Shown here in pieces: positions 15,435 to 23,996 of a stretch of 40,322 nt of DNA. The notes below the pieces were generated by a model. It had not been told where the DNA came from. It saw nothing but the letters and a program-made list of their open reading frames with translations, and did no database searches. A program made the position numbers and the translations under genes. Position 1 is the stretch's first letter; every line of letters begins with the position of its first letter. The DNA comes from a bacterium (lineage in GTDB: Bacteria; Acidobacteriota; Aminicenantia; Aminicenantales; Aminicenantaceae): the NCBI GenBank assembly GCA_018335295.1, contig JAGXKI010000004.1, forward strand, positions 1 to 40,322, written 5' to 3'.

Positions 15435-15682
15435 ATGTTAAAAGTTCAACCCATTCCTTTGATTCGATCGGAGGAATCATCATGGAAATGACACCTAATA
15501 AGGTTTAATGAATTTTTACCCCTAAGGACTCTTTTCCTTGCAGATGCGGAGCAAATATTTTCTAATTTATTGATATTATTATACTTACATTATATCCTCT
15601 TATCATTATACGTCCTTGGGTTAATTCCATCGGTCTGTCCCCCACAATTAAAGAACCACGAAAAGCTCTTCCTCAATCTCTC
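15435..15682. other. Gene-free AT-rich spacer between divergent carD and rpmH
   Basis: No gene or RNA was recognised. The stretch holds an AT-rich segment at about 15550-15615. It also holds overlapping small hairpin arms: attcct 15453-15458 with aggaat 15472-15477, and tgattc 15460-15465 with gaatca 15474-15479. This is the place where dnaA and oriC lie in many genomes, but no DnaA box (TTATNCACA) is present, so I do not call an origin. Confidence 0.5.
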
Positions 15683-15711
15683 TTGACATAAAGAGAGCAA
15701 ATGATTACTAT
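15683..15711 (+). promoter_or_regulatory. Promoter of rpmH-rnpA array
   Basis: A perfect -35 TTGACA (15683-15688), a 17-bp spacer and TACTAT (15706-15711). Transcription would start near 15718. The -35 is overlapped by a 7-bp inverted repeat, ctctctt (15678-15684) and aagagag (15691-15697), which could be an operator. Confidence 0.75.
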
Positions 15712-15744
15712 ACACATCTCATATAAAGGAGAAAGTGGTTCGTC

Positions 15745-15879
15745 ATGAAGAGAACTTTCCAACCTAACAAGAGAAAAAGAAAGAAGAAACACGGATTCCG
15801 TGTACGGATGAAAACGAAGGGTGGGAAAAAGATCGTTAAAAACAGAAGGAAAAAAGGCAGAAAAAAAATCTCTGCTTAA
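15745..15879 (+). CDS. rpmH: 50S ribosomal protein L34
   Basis: This 44-aa, very basic protein begins [19 protein letters not shown] and continues [20 protein letters not shown], a full match to the L34 pattern. A Shine-Dalgarno (aaggag, 15726-15731) lies 13 nt upstream, somewhat far. The stop overlaps the rnpA ATG by one base (TAATG). The rpmH-rnpA pair is nearly universal, but in most bacteria dnaA lies just upstream; here the divergent neighbour is carD. Confidence 0.97.
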   Translation: MKRTFQPNKRKRKKKHGFRVRMKTKGGKKIVKNRRKKGRKKISA

Positions 15880-16232
15880 TGTCTGAATCCCTGAATGATC
15901 ATGAGCGGATAAGAAAACGAAAAGACTTTTTAGAAATTTTTAGAAGGGGCAGGCGATATAAAGGAAAATATTTTAATATTGTTTTTCTCCCTAACCGTTT
16001 AGATCACTCCCGAGTCGCTGTGGTGGCAGGGAAAAAAATTGGCAATGCTGTAACCAGAAACAGGATAAAACGAAGAATGAGAGCTCTCTTCCGCAGGTGT
16101 AAACCGGATAAGGATAACTCTTTGGACCTCATCCTATTCCCAAAGAAGAATGCAGTCCGGGTTCCTTGGAATCAACTCCAGCAGGATTATAAATTGGCCC
16201 TCAAATCGATCTCTCAAAAAACTCAATTGTGA
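15879..16232 (+). CDS. rnpA: Ribonuclease P protein component
   Basis: This 117-aa basic protein assists the RNase P RNA in 5' processing of tRNA. The signature RNR motif is present ([18 protein letters not shown]), preceded by [10 protein letters not shown] and, near the N terminus, [18 protein letters not shown]. The start overlaps the rpmH stop and the stop overlaps the yidD start (TGATG), so translation is coupled on both sides. The catalytic RNA gene was not found in this window. Confidence 0.96.
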   Translation: MSESLNDHERIRKRKDFLEIFRRGRRYKGKYFNIVFLPNRLDHSRVAVVAGKKIGNAVTRNRIKRRMRALFRRCKPDKDNSLDLILFPKKNAVRVPWNQLQQDYKLALKSISQKTQL

Positions 16233-16441
16233 TGAAATATATTGTGCTTCTTCTGATCAAAGCCTACCAGGTTATTCTCTCTCCTTTTCTTGGTAATCGC
16301 TGCCGCTTTTATCCCTCCTGTTCAGAATACATGCTCCACGCGGTGGAAAAATATCCTTGGCCTAAAGGAATATTATTAGGAATAAAAAGGCTCCTCAAGT
16401 GCCATCCCTTTCATTCCGGAGGAGTCGATCCCGTACCCTAG
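16232..16441 (+). CDS. yidD: Membrane protein insertion efficiency factor YidD
   Basis: This 69-aa protein carries the conserved [20 protein letters not shown] core with its paired cysteines, followed by [14 protein letters not shown]. YidD is a small membrane-associated protein that helps YidC-dependent insertion. The frame could also start at a GTG one codon earlier (16229). I use the ATG because it forms the usual TGATG overlap with the rnpA stop. It ends 8 nt before the yidC ATG. Confidence 0.95.
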   Translation: MKYIVLLLIKAYQVILSPFLGNRCRFYPSCSEYMLHAVEKYPWPKGILLGIKRLLKCHPFHSGGVDPVP

Positions 16442-16449
16442 AGGTATTC

Positions 16450-18096
16450 ATGGAAAAAAGACTGATTTTAGCCATTGTTCTTTCTTTTGTGGTTCTTTTC
16501 CTCTATCAGGCTCTTTTTGTCAAAAACCCCCCTCCTCCTCAGCCTTCCGAAGAAGCCACTTCCCCTCAAAAGTCTCCCCCCCAAGCCCCTTTAACCGAAC
16601 CCTCCGCTGAAAAGGTTCAAAAGGAACCCCAGAAGAAAAAGGAAACATTTGAGAAAATCACAGAGGAAAATGAAAACCAAATCGTGGTGGACACCGCTCT
16701 GTATCGAGCTGTATGGAGCAACAAAGGAGCCGTACTTCTCAGTTGGAAATTAAAAAAGCACCAGGACGATGAAGGGGAAAATTTACAACTGGTCCCCAAT
16801 GAATCCGAAAAATTAGGAAAATACCCTTTTTCTCTTCGCACTGAGGATGAATCCTTCAACCAGCTCGCTAACAATTCTCTGTATCAATTTTCCCGACATC
16901 AAATCGAACTCACCCAGGACCAATCTCAAAAAATTCGATTTTTGTATTCCGATTCAGAAGGAAATCAAGTGGAAAAAATCTTCACCTTTCACAACGGCCG
17001 CTATTCACTGGATATTCAGCTGAATGTATATAAAGAAGGCCAGAAAATCCATCCTCATCTCGTATGGGGCCCTGGATTCGGGAACCGTCCTCCGGAAACT
17101 AAAAACCAACGATTCGGCGGTAAAATTGGAGCCGCTGTGAGGTCGGGAAACAAAGTTCACCGGCATCAAGAGAAAAAATTCAATCCCGAGAAAAACACCT
17201 ACAATTTTGTTCAATGGGCGGCCTATGAAGATAATTATTTCGCTGCTCTTTTTCTCACTTCACCCCAAAAATCCAGCGCCACTTTCCTCAAACAACAGGA
17301 AAATGAAAACAATCCTCACTTTTTTCTTTCTGCCAATTATCCTCAAAAGGCTTTCATCGGGCCTAAAAAGCTGGAGACTTTAAATCAGTTCGGCTACAAA
17401 GCCAATAAATTAATCAACTTTGGGTTTTTTGGTTGGATTGCCGAAATTCTCCTTCAAGCCATCAATAAGGTTCATGATTCCGTCCCCAATTGGGGTTTCT
17501 CCATCATTATTCTCACTTTTATCATCAAGCTCATCTTCTTTCCCCTTACCTACAGCAGCACCCGTTCTATGGCCAAAATGCAAGAACTCCAACCTAAAAT
17601 TAAAGCTTTGAGATCCAAATACAAAAAGTCCAAAAAAGACATCGCTCAACGCCGGAAGATGAACGAAGAAATGATGAAGCTTTATAAAGAACATGGAGTC
17701 AATCCTGCCGGGGGATGCCTGCCCCTTCTCATCCAAATTCCCATTTTTTGGGGTTTCTTCCGGATGCTGGTGGCTTCTGTAGAATTCAGGGACAGTCCGT
17801 TTATCCTGTGGATTCAAGATCTCTCCACAAAAGATCCTTTATATATCACCCCTATCCTTATGGGAGCTTCTCAGTTTGTTCAACAAAAGATGACTCCCAC
17901 TTCGGCGGATCCCACCCAGCAAAAAATGATGCTGATCATGCCCGTTATTTTAACTATCTTTTTCATGAATTTCCAAAGCGGCCTGGTTCTCTACTGGCTG
18001 ACCAACAACGTCCTCCAGATCGGCCAACAATACATCATGAATAAACTCCGCCGCAAAAAAAAGAGTCAATCGAATGGAAAAAGAAGAAAAAAATAA
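16450..18096 (+). CDS. yidC: Membrane protein insertase YidC
   Basis: This 548-aa protein of the Gram-negative type inserts inner-membrane proteins, alone or with SecYEG. An N-terminal helix (MEKRLILAIVLSFVVLFLYQ) is followed by a proline-rich linker and a periplasmic P1 domain (about residues 75-320). The five-helix insertase core follows, with WGFSIIILTFIIKLIFFPLT, the basic cytoplasmic loop ELQPKIKALRSKYKKSKKD, and NPAGGCLPLLIQIPIFWGFF. An upstream frame extension to 16399 is ignored because gagg lies just before the ATG at 16450. The large P1 domain supports a diderm host. The tail overlaps the jag start by 23 nt. Confidence 0.96.
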   Translation: MEKRLILAIVLSFVVLFLYQALFVKNPPPPQPSEEATSPQKSPPQAPLTEPSAEKVQKEPQKKKETFEKITEENENQIVVDTALYRAVWSNKGAVLLSWKLKKHQDDEGENLQLVPNESEKLGKYPFSLRTEDESFNQLANNSLYQFSRHQIELTQDQSQKIRFLYSDSEGNQVEKIFTFHNGRYSLDIQLNVYKEGQKIHPHLVWGPGFGNRPPETKNQRFGGKIGAAVRSGNKVHRHQEKKFNPEKNTYNFVQWAAYEDNYFAALFLTSPQKSSATFLKQQENENNPHFFLSANYPQKAFIGPKKLETLNQFGYKANKLINFGFFGWIAEILLQAINKVHDSVPNWGFSIIILTFIIKLIFFPLTYSSTRSMAKMQELQPKIKALRSKYKKSKKDIAQRRKMNEEMMKLYKEHGVNPAGGCLPLLIQIPIFWGFFRMLVASVEFRDSPFILWIQDLSTKDPLYITPILMGASQFVQQKMTPTSADPTQQKMMLIMPVILTIFFMNFQSGLVLYWLTNNVLQIGQQYIMNKLRRKKKSQSNGKRRKK

Positions 18097-18703
18097 TCAA
18101 ACACAAGAATTTAAAGGTCGGAACTTAGAGGATGCCATTAGTTTGGCTGAACATGAGCTCGATCTTTCCCGCTCCCAATTCAATTATGAAATTGTAGCCG
18201 AGAAGACCACCCTTTTTGGGATCAAAAGCAAGGAAATTGTGATCAGAACTTGGCCCAAAAAACCCTCCAGTGAATCGAAAGCCGCTCAATTTCTCCAAGA
18301 ATTTTTATCTATATTCCCTTTAGAGCTGGAGTTTACTTTAAAAAAAAGAAATGATCTGCTCTACTTTATTTTTAATGGCAAAGACAAACATCTCCTACTC
18401 CGAAAGGATGGCGCTCTTCTTCTCGCTTTCCAGCATATACTCAACAAAATTTCCTCCTACAAGGTTCAAACAGACTGTGATTTCTTCAGAAAAAGAAAAG
18501 AACAACAGCTTAAACAGCATGCCCAAAAAAAGGCCCAACATGTCCATGAGACCGGAAAAGATGAATTTTTAGACCCAATGAACCCCTATGAGCGCCGGCT
18601 CGTTCACATCGCAGTCAACCGAATCCCTGGAGTTTCTACAGAAAGCATCGGAAACAGCTTTTTGAAACGAGTCAAAATCTTCCCTCAAACCGAAGAAGAA
18701 TAA
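18074..18703 (+). CDS. jag: Jag/KhpB-type RNA-binding protein
   Basis: This 209-aa protein has a Jag-N domain at about residues 10-60 (GRNLEDAISLAEHELDLSRS, then TTLFGIKSKEIVIR). A KH-type region follows at about 65-135, and a C-terminal R3H domain at about 150-205 (DPMNPYERRLVHIAVNRIPG with the Arg/His pair). The KH GxxG loop is degenerate (LRKDGALL). The yidC-jag-mnmE order is standard. Jag/KhpB proteins bind RNA and in some bacteria influence cell division and envelope growth. The start lies 23 nt inside yidC. No better downstream start fits the domain. Confidence 0.9.
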   Translation: MEKEEKNNQTQEFKGRNLEDAISLAEHELDLSRSQFNYEIVAEKTTLFGIKSKEIVIRTWPKKPSSESKAAQFLQEFLSIFPLELEFTLKKRNDLLYFIFNGKDKHLLLRKDGALLLAFQHILNKISSYKVQTDCDFFRKRKEQQLKQHAQKKAQHVHETGKDEFLDPMNPYERRLVHIAVNRIPGVSTESIGNSFLKRVKIFPQTEEE

Positions 18704-18752
18704 CTTCCCTTTTCCTTTACTGTTTCTGTAAATCCATTTAATATAGAAGGTT

Positions 18753-20120
18753 ATGGAAGAAGATACCATTGTCGCTGTTTCTACACCCCGAGGTTATGGA
18801 GGGATCGGGATCGTGCGCTTCAGTGGAAAGCGCTCCCTTTCCATCGCTCGCAAGTTATTCAAACCCAGAAGGCGGACAAAGAAGATTCCTCCTCGCAAAC
18901 CCATCCTGGGAGATATTTCTCCATTCCAGCGTAACGGAGATTTCGAGGAAGGGTTCCTGGTTTATTTCCCTCCTCCTCACACTTACACCCGGGAAGAGGT
19001 AGTGGAAATCAGCTGCCACGGAAGTCCTCTCGTTCTCGATGAATTGGTCCGGCAGGGAATCAAAGCAGGTGCCCGACACGCCGATCCGGGAGAATTCACT
19101 CTCCGCGCTTACTTGAACGGACGAATCGATATCATTCAGGCCGAAGCTATCAATGATCTCATCCGAGCCAAAACCTTAACTCAAGCTCAGATTTCTTTCC
19201 AACAACTCAAGGGAAGTTTGTCCGGACAAATCCATTCTCTTCGAGAAAAGCTGGTCCATCTGATCTCTCAAATCGAAGCCTGTATCGAATTTCCAGAAGA
19301 AGAACTCGGAATCACCCCCAAGCAAATCTCCGGAATCATGGATCAAGCCCTCACTCAGGTTCAAAATCTGGTGGAAAGCTACAAACTGGGGAGAACCTAC
19401 AGCGAAGGACTCACTCTGGCTATTGCGGGAAGGACCAACGTGGGAAAATCAACCCTGTTCAACTCCCTTCTCCAGGAGCCCCGAGCCATTGTGACCCCTC
19501 ATCCAGGGACCACTCGGGACTACCTGGAGGAAAAAATTCAAATCCACGATTCCGTCTTTTCCTTAGTGGACATGGCCGGGATAGAGAAAAGCGGCCACCC
19601 CGTAGAAAAGGAAGGAATCCAAAGAGGGAAAAAAAAGGCTTCTCAAGCGGATGGAATCCTTCTTCTTCTGGATGCTTCCGCCTCAGAAACCGAAGAAGAC
19701 ATCCGGCTCATCAATAAATATAAACAGAAGAAAACTCTTCTTGTTTTCAATAAAATCGACCTATCTCCCCAAATGGATAAAAAAAAGGTGAAAAAGTCCG
19801 CTTCTCATCTTTCTTGTTTAGAAGTCTCCGCTTTAAAGGGAACCCATCTGGAAAAACTCAAAGACAAAATTTACCAATCCTTCGTGCCCTCTCAACAAAA
19901 ACAGCAAGAGGTGATCCTCCATTTCCGGCAGAAGCTCCTCTTAGATCAGATTCTTGAGCATCTCAAAGAAGGAAAACGCTTATTGAAGCAAGGTTATCCG
20001 GAAGATCTGTACGTGGAAGAGATTCGAGAGAGCATTTCTCTGATGGGCCATCTGACGGGAAAAGTGAAAGCTCGAGAGATCATCAACCACATCTTTTCCC
20101 AATTCTGTATAGGAAAATAA
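18753..20120 (+). CDS. mnmE: tRNA modification GTPase MnmE
   Basis: This 455-aa protein makes, with MnmG, the 5-carboxymethylaminomethyl group on wobble uridine of several tRNAs. It has an N-terminal formyl-THF-binding domain (about 1-118; EDTIVAVSTPRGYGGIGIVR, then ISCHGSPLVLDEL). A helical domain is interrupted by a Ras-like G domain with P-loop GRTNVGKS (226-233), DMAGIEKSG and the NKID motif. The C-terminal CIGK box (452-455) needed for catalysis is intact. agaagg lies 7 nt before the ATG. It is followed after 4 nt by mnmG, its partner. Confidence 0.97.
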   Translation: MEEDTIVAVSTPRGYGGIGIVRFSGKRSLSIARKLFKPRRRTKKIPPRKPILGDISPFQRNGDFEEGFLVYFPPPHTYTREEVVEISCHGSPLVLDELVRQGIKAGARHADPGEFTLRAYLNGRIDIIQAEAINDLIRAKTLTQAQISFQQLKGSLSGQIHSLREKLVHLISQIEACIEFPEEELGITPKQISGIMDQALTQVQNLVESYKLGRTYSEGLTLAIAGRTNVGKSTLFNSLLQEPRAIVTPHPGTTRDYLEEKIQIHDSVFSLVDMAGIEKSGHPVEKEGIQRGKKKASQADGILLLLDASASETEEDIRLINKYKQKKTLLVFNKIDLSPQMDKKKVKKSASHLSCLEVSALKGTHLEKLKDKIYQSFVPSQQKQQEVILHFRQKLLLDQILEHLKEGKRLLKQGYPEDLYVEEIRESISLMGHLTGKVKAREIINHIFSQFCIGK

Positions 20121-20124
20121 GGCC

Positions 20125-21993
20125 ATGAGTGCCATGGATTCATATGATGTCATTGTGGTAGGGGCAGGACATGCCGGGTGTGAGGCTGCTCATGCCGCCA
20201 GCCGGATGGGACTTGAAACCTGCCTCCTCACTCTTCATCTTGAAACCATCGCCCAAATGTCCTGCAATCCTGCGGTCGGAGGGCTGGCTAAAGGACATCT
20301 GGTGAGAGAAATCGATTCTCTTGGGGGAATTATGGGACTCCTGGCGGACCACACAGGCATCCAATTCCGCCTGCTCAATAAGAGCCGCGGAGGGGCCGTC
20401 CAGGCTCCCCGGGCTCAATCCGACAAAGCTCTTTACAGACTGACTATGAAAAGCTGGTTGGAAAAAGCCCCCCATCTCCACATCTTTCAAGGAATCGCCA
20501 CGGAAATCCTTCATCAAGGAAATAAAGCCCAAGGGATTAAAACCTTAGAAGGAAATATTCTCAAAGCCAAAATCATTATCCTTGCACCGGGAACTTTCCT
20601 CAACGGTTTGATCCATATGGGGTTGAACAGCTATTCTGCGGGAAGAGCCAACGAACCTCCGGCAAAAAAACTGGGAGAAAACCTAAAGGCCCTGGGGTTG
20701 AAAACCCTTCGTTTAAAAACGGGGACTCCTATGAGACTGCATAAAGATTCCATCGACTGGGATCAATTTACACCTCAAGGAGGAGACTCCCATCCTGTTC
20801 CCTTTTCTTTCCGGACGCAACACAAACTCCAAAACAAAGTGAACTGCTTTATCGGGCATACCAATTCCCGAACCCACGAAGTGATCCAAAAACATCTGGA
20901 CCAATCGCCTCTTTTCAGCGGAAAAATCAAAGGGATTGGGATCCGTTATTGTCCTTCTATCGAAGACAAAGTGGTAAAATTCGCCCACCACAACAGACAT
21001 CAATTTTTTTTGGAACCTGAGGGGTTAGACACGGCGGAAATTTATGTGAACGGGATTTCTTCCAGCCTCCCTCTGCCAGTTCAGAGGAAAATTTTAGACG
21101 CGATCCCCGGGTTAAAGGAAGCTAAAATCCTGAGGCCGGCTTACGGCATCGAATATGACGCTGTCGCTCCCCTTCAGCTCAAACCCACTTTGGAAACCCA
21201 AGCCGTAGAAAACCTCTTTCTGGCTGGACAAATCAACGGCACTTCGGGATATGAAGAAGCCGCCGCTCAAGGACTGATGGCCGGGATCAATGCCGCTTTG
21301 AAAGTCAAAAAGAAAAAACCTTTTATCCTGGGGAGAAACGAAGCCTACATCGGAGTCCTCATCGATGACCTCATCACCAAAGGAGTGGAAGAACCTTACC
21401 GTCTGTTCACCTCCCGGGCTGAGTTCAGACTTCATCTGCGCATCGATAATGCCGATAAAAGACTCACTCCCTATGGGTACAAACTGGGTTTGTTCCCGGA
21501 AAAAGATTACCAATCTTTTTGTCAAAAAAAAGAAAAGCTCGAGAAGGTGTTCACCATACTCAGAAAAGAAAAAATGACTCTGAAAAACAAAGCACCGGTC
21601 ACCCTAAAAGATTTATTAAAAAGACCTGATTTCCGGTTTAAAAATGTGTTAGAATATAGGAAATTTGATGAGCCTTTAGGTCATGAAGACATCCGCCACA
21701 TCGAGTCTGAAATAAAATATGAAGGCTATCTCAAAAAACAAAGAAAAGAAATTGCGAAATCCAAAAAGATCGACCGCGTCCGGATTCCCACCGGAACGGA
21801 TTTTAAAAAAATACCCGGTTTGAGCAAAGAGGTTGTGGAAAAATTGGAAAGAACTTCTCCAAAAACCCTGGGTGAAGCCAAAAAAATTTCCGGGGTGACC
21901 CCTGCAGCGATCGAAAACATCCATATGGACATCAAGCTGAAGAAAAAAAGATCCCGGAATGTTCCACGTGGAACACTCAACCATCATGAATAA
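20125..21993 (+). CDS. mnmG: tRNA uridine-5-carboxymethylaminomethyl modification enzyme MnmG
   Basis: This 622-aa protein has the FAD-binding dinucleotide fold GAGHAGCEAA (Gly13 to Gly18 and on), the MSCNPAVGGLAKGH motif and the PRAQSDKALYR stretch. The RPAYGIEYDA segment and the C-terminal helical domain for MnmE/tRNA are also present. Two starts are possible, 20125 and the internal ATG at 20134. The first is kept because it lies 4 nt after mnmE. Its last codons are unusual in carrying a parS site, and the stop overlaps the parA start by 8 nt. The C-terminal residues NVPRGTLNHHE therefore serve both protein and DNA function. Confidence 0.97.
   Translation: MSAMDSYDVIVVGAGHAGCEAAHAASRMGLETCLLTLHLETIAQMSCNPAVGGLAKGHLVREIDSLGGIMGLLADHTGIQFRLLNKSRGGAVQAPRAQSDKALYRLTMKSWLEKAPHLHIFQGIATEILHQGNKAQGIKTLEGNILKAKIIILAPGTFLNGLIHMGLNSYSAGRANEPPAKKLGENLKALGLKTLRLKTGTPMRLHKDSIDWDQFTPQGGDSHPVPFSFRTQHKLQNKVNCFIGHTNSRTHEVIQKHLDQSPLFSGKIKGIGIRYCPSIEDKVVKFAHHNRHQFFLEPEGLDTAEIYVNGISSSLPLPVQRKILDAIPGLKEAKILRPAYGIEYDAVAPLQLKPTLETQAVENLFLAGQINGTSGYEEAAAQGLMAGINAALKVKKKKPFILGRNEAYIGVLIDDLITKGVEEPYRLFTSRAEFRLHLRIDNADKRLTPYGYKLGLFPEKDYQSFCQKKEKLEKVFTILRKEKMTLKNKAPVTLKDLLKRPDFRFKNVLEYRKFDEPLGHEDIRHIESEIKYEGYLKKQRKEIAKSKKIDRVRIPTGTDFKKIPGLSKEVVEKLERTSPKTLGEAKKISGVTPAAIENIHMDIKLKKKRSRNVPRGTLNHHE
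21960..21975. promoter_or_regulatory. parS: parS centromere-like site
   Basis: tgttccacgtggaaca is a perfect 16-bp palindrome that fits the conserved chromosomal parS pattern TGTTNCACGTGNAACA. It lies inside the end of mnmG, 11 nt before parA. ParB encoded 760 nt downstream would load here. parS sites cluster near the replication origin. Confidence 0.92.
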
Positions 21994-22741
21994 AATCATC
22001 GCTGTCGCCAATCAAAAGGGGGGAGTGGGGAAGACCACCACAGCCATCAACTTAGCCGCTTCTCTGTCTCTCTACAATCAAAGGGTATTGCTGGTTGATT
22101 TTGACCCCCAGGGAATGGCTACCATCGGACTGGGCAAGCCCAAGGAAGAAAACAAAGGGATTTATCAAGCTCTCATGAACGGCCGGCACCTTAAGGACCT
22201 CATCCAGCCTACTGAAATCGATAATTTCTACATCTGCCCCTGTTCTCCAGAATTGTCCGGGTTTGAAGCGGAAGTGTATACGGAAGAAAACAGAGAAAAA
22301 AGACTCCGTCATGCCTTAAACCAAGTACGTAAATACTTCAATTTCATCTTCATCGACTGCCCTCCCTCCCTTGGATTTCTCACTATCAATGCCTTGGCTG
22401 CGGCTGATTCTGTCCTGGTCCCCATTCAAACTGAATTTTTCGGGATGGAAGGCGTTCCTGAACTGCTTCAAACCCTTGACGAAGTCCACCAGCATTTCAA
22501 CTCCCACCTTTCCATTGAAGGAATCATTTTGACCATGTTTGATGAGCGAACCAACCTTTCCAAACAGGTGACTGAGGAAGTGCGCCGCTCCCTTAAAGGA
22601 ATCGTTTACCAAGTGATCATTCCCCGCACCATCAAGCTGGCCGAAGCTCCGAGTTTTGGTAAACCCGTTCTGCTTTATGATATAAAATCAAAGGGTTCTC
22701 AAGCCTATTTAAACTTAGCCCAGGAGATATTAAAAAAATGA
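21986..22741 (+). CDS. parA: Chromosome-partitioning ATPase ParA (Soj)
   Basis: This 251-aa protein is a deviant Walker-A ATPase: NQKGGVGKTTTAINLA with the signature Lys11 and the P-loop Lys16, VLLVDFDPQG, and IDCPPSLGFLTINAL. ParA dimers bind DNA without sequence specificity and are released by ParB, which moves origins apart. The frame is open back to 21959. The ATG at 21986 is chosen because MNKIIAVANQKGG is the standard N terminus. The earlier start would run through the parS site. There is no Shine-Dalgarno, so coupling to the overlapping mnmG end is likely. The stop overlaps parB (ATGA). Confidence 0.96.
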   Translation: MNKIIAVANQKGGVGKTTTAINLAASLSLYNQRVLLVDFDPQGMATIGLGKPKEENKGIYQALMNGRHLKDLIQPTEIDNFYICPCSPELSGFEAEVYTEENREKRLRHALNQVRKYFNFIFIDCPPSLGFLTINALAAADSVLVPIQTEFFGMEGVPELLQTLDEVHQHFNSHLSIEGIILTMFDERTNLSKQVTEEVRRSLKGIVYQVIIPRTIKLAEAPSFGKPVLLYDIKSKGSQAYLNLAQEILKK

Positions 22742-23583
22742 AAAAAAAGGCATTAGGAAAGGGCTTAAAGGCCTTTCTCCCAGAAGATTATGGAATTTTA
22801 AGTGAAGAAAAATTTATAAATCTGGACATCGAACAGCTCAAACCTAATCCCCTTCAGCCCCGAAAAAAATTCAACCAGGATTCCATCGAGGAGCTGGCCC
22901 GTTCTATAAAAAAATCAGGGGTCCTCCAACCTATCTTAGTGGTTCCCCAGGAAGACCACTACCGGATCATCCTCGGAGAAAGAAGATGGAGGGCGGCTCA
23001 AAAGGCAGGCCTCAAAAAAATCCCCGTGATCATCCGGCAAATGCCCCAAGAACAGCAGCTGGAAGCCTCTCTCATCGAAAATCTTCAAAGAGAAGACCTC
23101 AACCCCTTGGAAATCGCTCAGGCTTACCAGCGTATGATCCAAGAACTCCACTATACCCAGCAGGAAGTCTCGGAAAAAGTGGGGAAGGACAGAGCTTCTG
23201 TGGCCAATTACATCCGCCTTCTGAAACTTCCTCAAGAAATTCAGGATATGATAGCCCAGAACAAACTCTCTATGGGACATGCCCGGACTCTCATTGCTTT
23301 GGAAAACCCAGAACAGCAGCGGAAACTTTCTCGAGAAATCGCGAAAAAAAATCTTTCGGTCCGGGAATTAGAAAAAAAGATCTCCCGGCTCAAGCAACCT
23401 TCTTCCTCTTCTTCCACCCCCAATATGGACCCTGACCTGGTGGCTTTTCAGGAAGAACTCCTCAAACACCTGGGCACCAAAGTCTCTATCTCTGGAAACC
23501 AGAATAAAGGAGTTCTCAAAATATATTATTTTTCTCTAGACGACTTAAATCGAATTTATGAAAAAATAAAAGGAGCTTCCTGA
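22738..23583 (+). CDS. parB: Chromosome-partitioning protein ParB (Spo0J), CTPase clamp
   Basis: This 281-aa protein has the start KKALGKGLKAFLPE and then the N-terminal CTP-binding domain. That domain shows PLQPRKKFNQDSIEELARSI, GERRWRAAQKAG (from G80) and ENLQREDLNPLEIAQAY (from E114). A helix-turn-helix parS-binding region (about 134-200) and a short C-terminal dimerisation domain follow. The GERRxR and ENxQREDLNP boxes are those shown in the family to bind CTP. parS is in the end of mnmG. Stop and bactofilin start overlap (TGATG). Confidence 0.95.
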   Translation: MKKKALGKGLKAFLPEDYGILSEEKFINLDIEQLKPNPLQPRKKFNQDSIEELARSIKKSGVLQPILVVPQEDHYRIILGERRWRAAQKAGLKKIPVIIRQMPQEQQLEASLIENLQREDLNPLEIAQAYQRMIQELHYTQQEVSEKVGKDRASVANYIRLLKLPQEIQDMIAQNKLSMGHARTLIALENPEQQRKLSREIAKKNLSVRELEKKISRLKQPSSSSSTPNMDPDLVAFQEELLKHLGTKVSISGNQNKGVLKIYYFSLDDLNRIYEKIKGAS

Positions 23584-23996
23584 TGAAAGAGAAAAAGAAA
23601 GAATTCAACCCAGATAAAATCACCGGCTTTTTTGATAAAGACACCCAGATCAACGGAGATTTAACTTTCAAGGGTTCTTTTCGCATTGATGGTTATTACA
23701 AAGGAAATATCAATTCAGAATCCGTTCTCATAATCGGAGAAAATGGACGAGTGGAAGCAGACATCAAAGTGAGCCACATCATTGTTGACGGGGAAATCAA
23801 AGGGAACATCCAGGCATCCGAAAAAGCCGAAATCCATTCTAACGGACGGGTGATCGGAACCATCATCTCTCCCAAACTGATTGTGGAGGAAGGATCCTAC
23901 CTGGAGGCCAACTGTCAGACCACAGACCAGGGGAGTCCGGCCCCTTCCCAACAAAAAGTTCCGGAGAAATCCCCCTCCCAAGGAACTCAATCTTGA
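23583..23996 (+). CDS. Bactofilin cytoskeletal protein
   Basis: This 137-aa protein has a polymer-forming DUF583 right-handed beta-helix core at about residues 12-115. Its repeats run GDLTFKGSFRIDGYYKGNI, then LIIGENGRVEADI, VDGEIKGNI and IHSNGRVIGTI, with unstructured ends. Bactofilins form filaments without nucleotide and scaffold envelope or segregation proteins. Following parB directly recalls the Myxococcus bacNOP-parAB group, where a bactofilin scaffold holds ParABS parts near the poles. A shared role here is inferred from context. The gene overlaps parB by one base and kdsB by four (TTGA). Confidence 0.92.
   Translation: MKEKKKEFNPDKITGFFDKDTQINGDLTFKGSFRIDGYYKGNINSESVLIIGENGRVEADIKVSHIIVDGEIKGNIQASEKAEIHSNGRVIGTIISPKLIVEEGSYLEANCQTTDQGSPAPSQQKVPEKSPSQGTQS

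Noticed and set aside
15435-15682. Possible oriC between carD and rpmH
   Set aside because: The stretch is AT-rich and in the classical place, but it contains no DnaA box on either strand and dnaA is not adjacent.
16399-16449. Upstream extension of yidC
   Set aside because: It overlaps yidD and precedes the natural N-terminal membrane helix; gagg before 16450 fixes the start.
21959-21985. N-terminal extension of ParA from an earlier ATG
   Set aside because: The extra residues are encoded by the parS palindrome, and ParA proteins start at MNKIIAVANQKGG.
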